64,000 nt of DNA from Tilletia caries (lineage: Eukaryota; Basidiomycota; Exobasidiomycetes; Tilletiales; Tilletiaceae), in the NCBI GenBank assembly GCA_032718865.1, contig JALUTQ010000040.1, positions 806,001 to 870,000 of the forward strand, read 5' to 3'. Shown piece by piece: positions 1-8,716 of the stretch; the stretch's first letter is position 1; every line of letters starts with the position of its first letter. The notes under the pieces are model-generated. The model ran no database searches. It was given only the letters and a program-made list of their open reading frames with translations, and was not told the origin of the DNA. Made by a program: the position numbers and the translations under genes.

Positions 1-388
1 CGTGAAGAAAGGCTGGCGGTGTTGGTTGTCGTCTGTCGAGTGTCGAAATGAACTGATTACGTATGCAAGATTTCTGCACTCTGTGCTTATGTAAGGAAAA
101 CCAAACTTTGGCTCAAGGACAGATCAGTCAATTCTGATGCTACAACCACGAAACCTGTGCCAGAAGTTGCAGGACTAGATTTGGTCAAGGGTCTACTGAT
201 TCAGAATGGTGTGTTGTGTTGGTAGTTGCGAAGAAAAGTCCCAAACTACGAGCCTGAATGGCAAAAAGCTTACGGCCGTAAGGCGGGAGCCGCCCTATAA
301 CCCCTTAACTAAAGTTAGGGGAATTCGTGTTTCCAAAATTATGTCACACAATATATTTTAAAACTGGAAGTATCTGTTATGTGCTACG

Positions 389-460
389 GCGCTCGTGGTT
401 TAGTGGTAGCACCGCTGGATTCAGAAAAACAAGTCCCGGGTTCGAATCCGGGTGTGAGTG
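389..460 (+). tRNA. tRNA-like sequence with pol III A and B boxes (probable pseudogene or SINE head)
   Basis: An A-box-like TGGTTTAGTGG and a B-box GGGTTCGAATCC sit at tRNA spacing and are followed by a T-rich run at 463-472 that could end pol III transcription. The D arm pairs (GGT/ACC). The acceptor stem pairs poorly, the T stem has a mismatch and I find no normal 5-bp anticodon stem. It is therefore more likely a degenerate tRNA or a tRNA-derived SINE than a working tRNA gene, and no anticodon can be assigned. Confidence 0.35.
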
Positions 461-817
461 GTTTTGTTTTTTTCACTCATTTTTTTGGATTTCTGAGGAT
501 GATCGTGGGCTTAACATCTCGTGCGACTCTCAACGATTGAGCCCAAAATGATCGTGGGAAGTCCTGGGTCGGGTTAGCCTCACTTAGCCTCACGATGATC
601 CTGCGAGATCCTCGCGATGGGTGAGGATCCTCGCAGCCGACTGGCAGTGTAAGCAAATGAGGATCCTAATATGGTCCAGATGAAGACCCACAGGGACCAC
701 TCAACTCTAAGAAGCCCCAGAACGGCGCGATTCACCTGCTGCCGCGTCGTGGAGATGTTGAGTGTGTTGTGGGTGCAGTATATATTGTCGCAGTGGGAGT
801 TACAGCATTGTGAGAAA

Positions 818-890
818 GTCACGATAGCGCAGTGGTTAGAGGGTCTGATGCGAGAATGGAAGGTCTCGTGTTCGATCCCCGATCCAATCA
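818..890 (+). tRNA. second tRNA-like sequence with A and B boxes (probable pseudogene or SINE head)
   Basis: The A-box-like TAGCGCAGTGGTTAGAG and B-box-like GTGTTCGATCC are correctly spaced, and an eight-T run (about 895-902) follows. Acceptor and T stems do not pair well. It lies about 430 bp from the other tRNA-like sequence in the same orientation but is not a copy of it. Confidence 0.35.
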
Positions 891-1313
891 AGAAATTTTT
901 TTAAACGATTTTTGTCACGTATGACCACCTCCCAGGATATTTCGGGTCAGAGGGTCTCAGTCGCGGGCAGGAGTGACTACATGGAGGGTCCATCTGTGAG
1001 ACCCTCTCACGACATTTATGTGAAGGGTCCCCAGGCCCTTACGATAGGTCGGCGGTGTAATGGTGCAACGAAGCGAGAAGGCTCCAGCTCGGGGTTTGGA
1101 CTTTGGAGACCAACACCACTTCGTCTCGCTCATCCCATCGTCCTTCTTGCGGCGGCCGATCCGCCGATCCGCCGTGACACGCTAATTTATCCGCCCGCTT
1201 TTTCCGTGGTAAAGTCTCCTCCTTTCCTTTCCCTCTCTTGCCCTTCTTTGCAAGTTGCCTCCCTCATCCATGCTCGCCGACCGGACTAGGAATCAAGAGG
1301 AACAAACGAAAGT

Positions 1314-2033
1314 ATGCGAGTCCCAAACGCTAGAGTCGCGCTCATCTGCGACCATGAAGCCCTCGAGCTCGCGCGGAGCTACAGTCGGGCTCGAAAGCCT
1401 GATTCACGATCATCACAAGGCGCCTTCGTTCCTTTAAAATCTGGCATCGACAACCTCAACACCATCCACTACGAAGTAAGTCTTTCATCCTAGGTTATTC
1501 TTTACTTATACAGCGCTCTCCTCTGCTGATTCTGTTATTTATGTCTGCCCAGCTTATGACACATTTGACATCCCTGGACCGACCAAGACCATGTTTGCGT
1601 CAAACACCAGCAGGCATCACTGCCTTCCTCACCGCCCTCCAAACGGCCGGATTCAGTCCATCCGCATCCCTCGGTCCAAGGAGAGAAGAAGCTCTGGCAG
1701 ATTATCAACTCACCAAGTCGGAGCGATTGATGCTCGTCAACCATGCCCCGACCTCACAAGTTTTTCTCAACACTGTGAGTCCATCCTTCGCGTGCCAAAG
1801 TGAACTTGAACATTGCTGGACACTGCTCATCGCACCTCCTGTGAAACCTACAGCTCATCGAAGAATGTTTCGTTCGCTTCACGCCAGAGCAGATCGAGAC
1901 GATCCTCGCCCTCGTCCGCGAGCATCTCTTGCCTGCCGATGGTCAAGTCAATGGCGCAGCCGACCACAACGGCAATGGGGACGATGCTGGCGGCGAAGAT
2001 GTGATAGATGAAGACGAATACTTGAACGCATGA
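1314..2033 (+). CDS. RPC17: RNA polymerase III subunit C17 (Rpb4/RPC9 family)
   Basis: This is the C17 subunit of RNA polymerase III, which with C25 forms the stalk that contacts initiation factors in the nucleus. Three exons join in frame (1314-1475, 1553-1774, 1854-2033; donors GTAAGT and GTGAGT, acceptors CAG) to give 187 aa. The family hallmarks are visible: the N-terminal MRVPNARVALICDHEAL, the central LTKSERLMLVNHAPTS block and FTPEQIETILALV near the end, followed by an acidic tail. Family members are about 130-210 aa, so this copy looks complete. The start is the first ATG that yields the conserved N terminus. Recognition is from motifs only. Confidence 0.88.
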
Positions 2034-2504
2034 GGCACCCTTTCCTGTGTCAAGTGTCAACCTCCCCTCGGCTGCCTTCCAACTTCCAATTTTCAAGTTC
2101 CTGCTCTTTGCTCTTGAGCTCGTCCACCAATCAGTTATGTCCCGCTCATTAATGCCGGCTCGCAGATCACAAATTCACAGGCGGCCGCCTCTGCAGCGCT
2201 GCGGACGCCCCGCCTTTCGCCGGCGCCTATCGGCACGCAGTATGCCTGGCGGCAAGGTGTCGAGTGGAGTGGCACGCGGCTCGAAGTCCTCTCCCACAAG
2301 CCAGCTCACAATCTCATTTTGTCCCGCAGATCTGTGGAAAACGTTCATCACCACCTTGCTGACCATCAACGCTCCCTTCCCTTTCCCCTCCCCTTCGGTT
2401 TTCAGCACCTATTGTCCTGCCTACTCCCTCTACAGCCTTTACTTTCCACCTTCCACCCTCCCACTCCTTCTCAGCTCACGCACCTCCCTAGCAGCACCTC
2501 GACA
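2034..2504. promoter_or_regulatory. intergenic region and CT-rich leader of the truncated esterase gene
   Basis: No gene is seen between the RPC17 stop and the esterase start. The last 170 bases are strongly C/T-rich with CCCTTCC and CTTTCC runs, typical of fungal core promoters and 5' leaders. Confidence 0.45.
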
Positions 2505-2802
2505 ATGCCTGCCTTCCGAATGTTCGCGGCCACCCTCATCGCGGCGGTCAACCTCCTGACCCTCGTAAACTTCCTGAACGTGCCCGCCAGCGTGTTCTCC
2601 ACCAACGACCTTAAGGGTGCCGACACCCGCTCCATCAAGAACATCTACACTTTCGGAGACTCCTACACAGGTGAGTTTTTTTCACGCACTCGGTGGTCTC
2701 GGTGGGATCGGGGTCGCGGTCTGTTAGGCGTCAGTGCAGAGAATGGGCGGAAGGACTATCCACGCTGGTGTGCTGAAGTCTGGATTGCGTTCAGTGCAAG
2801 GG
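2505..2802 (+). pseudogene. 5' fragment of a secreted SGNH/CE16-type esterase gene
   Basis: Exon 1 (2505-2670) encodes a hydrophobic signal peptide (about residues 1-28) and then IKNIYTFGDSYT, the block I GDS motif with the nucleophile Ser that opens fungal CE16/SGNH acetylesterases. A GTGAGT donor follows at 2671. About 130 bases later the sequence changes abruptly (from 2803) into a copy of the downstream cyclin gene. The remaining family blocks, including the Asp-His pair, are absent here, and I did not find the rest of the gene elsewhere in the window. The reading is that an inverted duplication of the cyclin segment cut the gene off. The family call rests on one exon. Confidence 0.65.
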
Positions 2803-3827
2803 GCTGGTCTACCTCGACCGTCTCAAGACTCGGTTGCCGCGGGTTGCAAAGGGTGAGTAGCACTCAGGATCGAGCTTCAACCCTGCACCTGCTTATCTCA
2901 TCTTCTTGCATTCCAGGCTTGAACTGCACTCGCCACCGTGTCTTCCTCGCTACACTGATCGTTGCCGCCAAGTACTTGAACGACTCTTCACCAAAGAACA
3001 AGCACTGGACAAGGTACGGTGTGCTCTTCTCCCTCCCTGAGGTCAACCTCATGGAGAAGCAGCTTCTCTACCTTCTCGACTACGACCTCAGAATCGAGGA
3101 GTCAGAGCTCATGGTTCACTTCCGCCCTTTCCTCATTCCCGACCGTCAAGAAGTCCGCGGTGCCCGCCTCATGTTCGTCAAGGGAACCGAGTCCGGCCGC
3201 GAGGAGGCCAAATACCGCCGAGCATCCGAGCGCCGAGTCATGATGCGCAACGCCCAGCACTGGAACGGCATTCAGACCGCTGCGCCCGCACGCTGCGATC
3301 TTCACCACACCCAAGCTCCTCTCAGTCCAGTATCACCAGCATCCGTTGGGCCCCAGTCGAGCTGCAACTGCTCAGAGGCATCACCATCGGCGCCGGCAGC
3401 GGCATCGGCCTCAATGATGCGACAACAATCCACAGACTCGGCCACATCGGCATCGAGCGCAAGTACTCTGGGAGACATGACCGACGACAACGGCTCCAGC
3501 CCATCATCGTTGGGAGACGAAGACGACGAAGACGACTTTGACCAAGAGAACGATGCCTACGGCGAGGATGTTACAATGGCTAGCGCTCCCCACCACCGCG
3601 ATGCCACCAAGGACAGCATGGAGGCACAGGTACATGGTCACCGGGGACGCCAGGGCTGGCCAACAGACTCAACCAACCGGGTCGCCGTCAAGGGCAGCGA
3701 GAACCTCAGGAACGGGCCAGCGGTCTCCAGAAGCTCGAACAGGCTTGGACAAGAATCATCAGAGAGCACGACCATGAAGACCATGCGCAGCTCATCAAGT
3801 CTGCTCTCACGGCTGCTCGGCGCTTGA
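2803..3827 (+). pseudogene. 5'-truncated Pcl-type cyclin copy
   Basis: It carries the last part of cyclin exon 2 (the [12 protein letters not shown] helix region), the intron, and exon 3 to its stop at 3825-3827, all identical to the intact gene at 17802-19251. It lacks the first 120 or so residues, including the start of the cyclin box. A long frame reads from the esterase into this copy without a stop, but upstream of the intron that frame is not the cyclin frame. A functional chimera is possible only if splicing corrects it. Confidence 0.8.
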
Positions 3828-4370
3828 TTCCAACCAAACCCTTCGAATCCACACCACTCGTACCACACCTTCCTTTCCGATCGGTCTTGTTGTCCCGCCG
3901 CCGCCACCGTCGTCGTCGTCCTTTGCATCAAGTCTGTTGTCCTTTCACGGTCGTCAATCATTCTATCCCATCGTCGCCATCGTCCTCTGTACATTTTCTC
4001 CCTTCACCAAAACTATCCCCAGGCCAGCACCTACAGGCCCAGGTTGTACTATGTCCTCGTCCACATCCTCCCTCACTCACTTTTCTTGGGCCGGGTCTCA
4101 ATACTCCGCACACATACAACACACTCGCTGCATTATCCCCTCCCCTTCATTCTCAATCCTGTTGTCCCAAAGAGCTCCCTTGTATGTTCGTCATTTGCAA
4201 TCGCATTTTTACCGTCTTCATCATCAACATCATCTCTCTGGCCCTCGCCATCGTCGGAAGTCTCTCCGTGTAACCGCAGCAGTCAGGTAGTCATGGAGCT
4301 CAGAGAGGAGATCCATCGAGGGAACGAAGGGGGGAGGGGGGGGGGGGGTTGAAGTCGCTCGGCTTTTGCC
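2803..4370 (+). repeat. inverted duplicate (arm 1) of the Pcl-cyclin gene 3' part
   Basis: From 2803 the sequence matches the minus strand from 18826 downward; coordinates of matched bases sum to 21629. There is no difference that I can find as far as about 4077, which covers the end of cyclin exon 2, the 64-nt intron and all of exon 3. After about 4077 scattered substitutions and a 2-nt indel appear, and similarity fades near 4370. Cyclin exon 1 and most of exon 2 are missing, so this copy cannot encode a complete cyclin. Confidence 0.92.
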
Positions 4371-4529
4371 TGAATGGTGAGCGAACGGATGCCGTTCTGC
4401 TGCTGTTCACTCGGTCTCCTCCGAGCACGATGCACTCACTGACCATATACCACTCACTAACTTAACAACTGCCTCTGGTTGACCTTCCCACCTACTAACC
4501 CTTTCTCCCCTTTGCGTTCTTCTCGAATC

Positions 4530-5590
4530 ATGGCATCCGTAGTGCGTATCAACGCCAGGTCCACCGCAGTGTTTGTGTGGTGTGTGTTCTGCTTGACCTC
4601 CTTTGCCACCTCGATCCCGACCGATTCTGACATTCTTTGCCTTCCTCCCTTGATTCTGCCTTGACTTCACACTCAGTGACATGCAAGAGCGAGTGAGTTG
4701 ATGGAGCGCTATTGGGAGCCAATTTCGAAGTGCTGATGATCCCATTGCGCGGTCATTCGGCACTCCACCGGAATCAAGTTCAAGTGAGTACTGGCCCGGG
4801 CGCGTTCTGAGAATCTAACTTCGTTCTGACTGCATTTCGGGCCGCCTTCCACAGGACTGCTATCCATGGCTTCGATCACGTCGTGGACTCAACCTCCAAA
4901 GTCCTCCGAGCCGCTCAGATTCTGGAACTACCTGTCTTCACCACCGAACAAAATCCACGCGCACTCGGATCGACCGTATGTCCGCTGGCGGACATCATTA
5001 AGACTCTTCCCAGCATCTCGTCCGAGGCTGTCCATGCCAAGACACGATTCAGCATGGTGCTCCCTGACATTACGGATAAATGGCTGCAATCCGCTTCTGC
5101 TGTCGAGGGCGGCGTCAAGAGTGTCATCATGACGGGCATCGGTGCGTAATCCGATCAAAATGAGTGATTCAATGCGGAATTGCTGACCCATCCCTTCAAA
5201 TGATGTTGACACGACAAATGGTAGAGAGCCATGTCTGCGTCCTCCAAACCTCACTCGACCTTCTCGAGCGCGGGTACCAGGTCCACGTGCTCGCCGATGC
5301 TGTGAGCTCCTGCAATGCGCAAGAAGTACCACTGGCGCTGGCTCGACTCCGACAGGCGGGTGCCCAGATCACAACGTCCGAGTCGATCTTGTTCCAGCTT
5401 CTCGAGGATGCGGCCCATCCCCACTTCAAGGCGGTTTCGGGTCTGATTGTGAGTTTCCAGCTGTTGCTTCTTGGTGCACCACACTGCGTTTGTGTCCCGC
5501 TGATGATGAAGAGTCTCTACCATTCTGCAGAAAGAAGAAAAGCTCAAGACGGCTGAAGCGCTCGAATACCTCTCCCCGAAGTCAACGTAA
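4530..5590 (+). CDS. isochorismatase-family hydrolase (ISOC1/2-like)
   Basis: This is a cysteine-hydrolase-fold protein of the ISOC1/ISOC2 group; its substrate is not predictable. Six exons join in frame (4530-4579, 4677-4692, 4779-4783, 4855-5141, 5225-5448, 5531-5590) to give about 213 aa. The joined protein reads CDMQERFK, then AIHGFDHVV, ILELPVFTTEQNP, AKTRFSMVLPD, MTGIESHVCVLQTSLDLL, HVLADAVSS and LARLRQAGAQITTSES, which is the family in order, including the catalytic Asp (CDMQ), the Lys (AKT) and the Cys of HVCV. Exon 2 is 16 nt. A 5-nt microexon (TTCAA) is needed to keep the ERFKTAIHGF block in frame. Confidence 0.87.
4779..4783 (+). other. predicted 5-nt microexon TTCAA
   Basis: The bases TTCAA are preceded by an AG acceptor (AATCAAG) and followed by a GTGAGT donor. 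Joining GAG CGA to TTC AA and then to G ACT GCT gives ERFKTA, exactly the conserved family block. Reading through from exon 2 hits TGA at once, so some splice is required. The flanking introns would be 86 and 71 nt. This is predicted from sequence only. Confidence 0.65.
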
Positions 5591-6136
5591 GGAAGACGCT
5601 GGGCACCTGCGAGGCTGGTCCTCTCTCCACCCTTTGTACAGCCATCAGCACAAAGCAAAGTATAGTAAGCGGCGTTCTACGAAAAGGCAAGACATCATGT
5701 ACTCATTGTCTTCCTGGAGCGAGCTACTCTTGTCTTTCTTTCCATCTTCACTTGTCCTGCTTCTTTGTTTTCGGGTATTTAAGCGATGAGAGTGACAGAA
5801 AGGAATGAATCGATGGCGAGCCACGAGGGCTGTCTGACGGATGTAACAAAGGTCAGCCGCGGAGTCTTGAGTCTACGAGTATTGAGATGTGTCTGTGCTG
5901 TGATCATGATCGACACGCGTCGCGCGCACGGTGCACGCGACCGTGTGTGGAAGATCTTTTCACGAGTGCGGCAGACTCGTCCTGACTCCTCTCTTCCACA
6001 CTCTTGGAGCTCCGCAGACAGACACATCAAGGTCTTCTGCTACGCTAGCTTTTCTTTGCAGCAACCACCTCAAGAGTCCTTCGCACTACTCTTATTCTTT
6101 CCCTTCTTCTTTTTAAGAGCAGCTTACGCTCACAGG
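5591..6136. other. intergenic region between the isochorismatase gene and the DIRS element
   Basis: No gene is recognised. The last 80 bases before 6137 are T/C-rich and probably belong to the leader of the DIRS-like element. I could not locate the exact 5' end of that element. Confidence 0.4.
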
Positions 6137-7481
6137 ATGACAAGTGGCAAGAAAACGAAGGGTCGTGCCCTCTCGTCGAGCCCCGCAGAGGAGGAGGTTG
6201 TCGACCTCCAGCGGCGACTCCTGGCAAGCCATCCTCACATGGCCTCTGCCCCAACATCTACCTCGGCTTCGGCCTCGCTCAAGGTTCCGGCTCAGGCTCT
6301 TCAGCAGCCTTCGACCAGCAATCGGCCACAGCTCCGGTCTGCTCTGTCCGGTCCCGCTTCTTCTCTGGCAGCCAGGACCTCGACCGCTGGACCGATTCCC
6401 TCGTCAGGGGTCGATCACGACTCGGTGGTCGCTCGACAACAAGTCATTGCCGACATGCTGCAGGAATCCGAAGATCCTCGTCCCGGCCAGAGCAAGGCAT
6501 CGGCCAAGGGCAAGGCCCGCCGAGTCTCCCCGCGCCCGGAGAATCAACCGTCGTCCTCGGCTCACACAGAGCACCGACCGGTCACACCCCCGAGCGGCCT
6601 TCATCAAGCGCACATCGACCTTATCGGCCACTTTGAGAAGCTGTCTCCCAGGTCAAAGGTGGAGTGGCTCATGCAGAGCAGCTCGAGCGACAAGGACACG
6701 GGCAAGGAGGATCCTCCAGCTCAAGCCGCCGCTGCGGCCAATCCTTACCGACAACGTCGTTCACAGGATCATTCACCATCGCGTCCTCAAGCCCGGGAGC
6801 AGCCGCCGGTCCTCAAGAGACCTTTCTATGTCTCTCCGGATGGCCTACCCGTGGCACACAAGAGGGCCAAGGTCGCGGACGACCCGCTTCCGGCTAGATT
6901 CGAGCACCAACGACAGCAACCCGTCGAGCAGAGTGGCCCGCCGCAGTCGGCGTGGGTTGACGACGACGATGACGAGTGGCTCGGCTCGAGCACCGTCCCC
7001 CACAACTCGGTCCTCAAGCGCCTTGCGAACGCGGAGCTCATCCCCCTCTGGCACTTTACAGAGGAGGGTATGCTCTCCGGACACGCGCGAGGGACCAAGG
7101 CCAAGGACCTTCCGGAGTCGCTCAGCGGCATGCTCGACTCGGTAGCCAAGTCCGCGGCGCTGCCGGAACCGAAGCGCCAAGACGCGGATCTCTCGCTGCC
7201 GGAGATGTGGGCGGCCGCCAACAACATGTTGATGTATATGGCGATCATAGCCGACGATGCTGTCGACCCGGACAAGAAGAACCTGCTCCAGCAAGAGCGA
7301 GACGGCTGGCGCAAGGCCTTCAACGAGGTCTTCAACCACCAGCTCGTGATGGAGGATCCGGTCAAGAACTGGCCGATCCTGGCTGAGTACGTCGACAACA
7401 TCCGGAAGAAGATATATCTTCGACCGGTCGGCTCCCGCATCAAACCCTTCGGCATCCGAGACAAGCTCTTCCAAGGCTCGG

Positions 7482-8189
7482 ACAGTTACTTACAGTTGTC
7501 CATTTTGGGTATACAGTACAGTACAGTTACAGTTATAACTTACCGCCAGCGCCTACAGTACAGTTACAGTTACAATTAAGTTACTTTAAGTTACTACAGT
7601 TACTGTATTTTTTCGCCGCGCACGGACCTCCAACCTCAGTTTAAGTCACTGCTTAAGTCACTGTAGCAGTAACTAACAGTTACTGTAGACAAAGTCTCAA
7701 AGTAACTGTAACTTAAAAACACTTTTTTTAAGTCACATAACGGAACTTAAAAAAAGTGTTTTTAAGTCACAGTTTTTGCCCTTCAAAATTGTCACCTAAC
7801 AGTCCTCGAAAGTAACTGCAACTGTAACTCGATTTCCGGGTAAATGTTTTCGCCAAGGAAATGAGATTTGACTTAAGTAGGTGTGATTGTGTGAAGTAAC
7901 TGTAAGTAACTGTACGCGGCTGTCAGTGGCTGTAAGTGCTTTCTCAAACTGAAAGTGGCTGCCAGTAGTTTTTTTTCAACTTAAACAGTGATGTATAGTC
8001 ATAGTAAGTTTGAACAGTTTGGGGCCCGAAAAAAAATTCCAACTTAATCAACTGTTAAGTTGACTGTACCCGGGCCCTACAGTTACAGTCAACTTAATTT
8101 TTTTTCCGGCTCCGCCGCCTACAGTACAGTTACAGTTATGACTTATTAAGTCAACTTACCTACAGTTACAGTGGGCACAGTTATACAGT
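7482..8189. repeat. ACAGTTAC/AAGTTACT repeat-rich block inserted in DIRS gag
   Basis: About 700 bases are built from variants of ACAGT, GTTACAGT, TTAAGTTACT and TTAAGTCA on both strands, unlike the GC-rich coding DNA on either side. The gag reading frame stops at its left edge and resumes at its right edge. A large palindrome sits inside at about 7708-7770. I could not define a clear target duplication or terminal repeat. Confidence 0.75.
7708..7770. repeat. palindrome (hairpin) inside the ACAGTTAC block
   Basis: The left arm AACTTAAAAACACTTTTTTT and the right arm AAAAAAAGTGTTTTTAAGT are near-perfect reverse complements around a loop of about 10 nt (CACATAACGG). It would form a stable cruciform or RNA hairpin. 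Confidence 0.7.
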
Positions 8190-8716
8190 CGCCGGGCCTT
8201 GAGCTCTTCCGCCAAATCAGCGACACCGTCCAGAAGCGGACTGCCGCGGCGGAGCTCTCGGCCACCATTCAGTCGGCATCGGCAGCTGCTGTCGCTGCGG
8301 CCCAAGCGGCCATACATGCTCAGCTCGCTTCCAGTAACAAGCAGTCGTCCTCAGGAGCTGCGTCTGGCTCGGGTGGCGGGGGTTCGTCGTCCAAGAAGTC
8401 GAAGCCCTTTCGATCAGACCCCTCGTCGCAACCCGCGCGGAGGGGGTTCACTGGTTGCATCATCTGCGGGGTCGTCGACGCCAACCACAAATACAAGTCC
8501 TGCACTGGAGCTCCAAAGGGGCACGATGCCCACGCCAAGCGAGACAAGGACGGAAACATCGTCCGACGTTCCGACGGCAGCACCATCTGCCACCAATACA
8601 ACCTCACCGGCTGCAAGCAAACCAACTGCAGCAAGGGACGTCACGAGTGTAGCGTCTGCGGCGACACTGGGCACCAAGCCTCCGCTTGCTCCCGTCTCGA
8701 GCCCTCTCCGCAGTGA

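Larger units (their letters stand above)
1..1313. other. gene-free left edge
   Basis: I see no convincing protein gene here. The stretch holds two tRNA-like sequences listed separately, a short repeated phrase (ATGATCGTGGG at about 500 and 549) and the promoter side of RPC17. Open frames in it are short and show no recognisable domain. Confidence 0.6.
6137..8716 (+). pseudogene. DIRS gag-like protein, split by an insertion
   Basis: The first part (6137 to about 7483) encodes a low-complexity Ser/Ala/Pro/Arg-rich N terminus, a helical stretch HIDLIGHFEKLSPRSK, an acidic run DDDDDEW and a conserved block ending GIRDKLFQGSD. After about 700 bp of foreign repeat the frame resumes near 8190 with ELFRQISDTVQKR, an Ala-rich helix, and cysteine/histidine-rich knuckles (CIICGVVDANHKYKSC, CHQYNLTGC, CSVCGDTGHQASAC). 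The last is a CCHC-type knuckle typical of nucleic-acid-binding gag proteins. The stop is at 8714-8716. It cannot be translated whole unless the block is spliced out. Confidence 0.75.

Noticed and set aside
912..1289. 125-codon plus-strand frame upstream of RPC17
   Set aside because: It has no domain and low-complexity composition, and it overlaps the expected promoter of RPC17.
2319..3827. A continuous 502-codon frame as a single gene
   Set aside because: It joins an esterase exon, its intron, a duplication junction and cyclin sequence. The part before the cyclin intron is out of the cyclin frame, so it is a chimera of two broken genes.
6826..7474. Long minus-strand frames opposite DIRS gag
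   Set aside because: They mirror GC-rich coding sequence on the plus strand and show no domain. The plus-strand frame continues into zinc knuckles and an RT.
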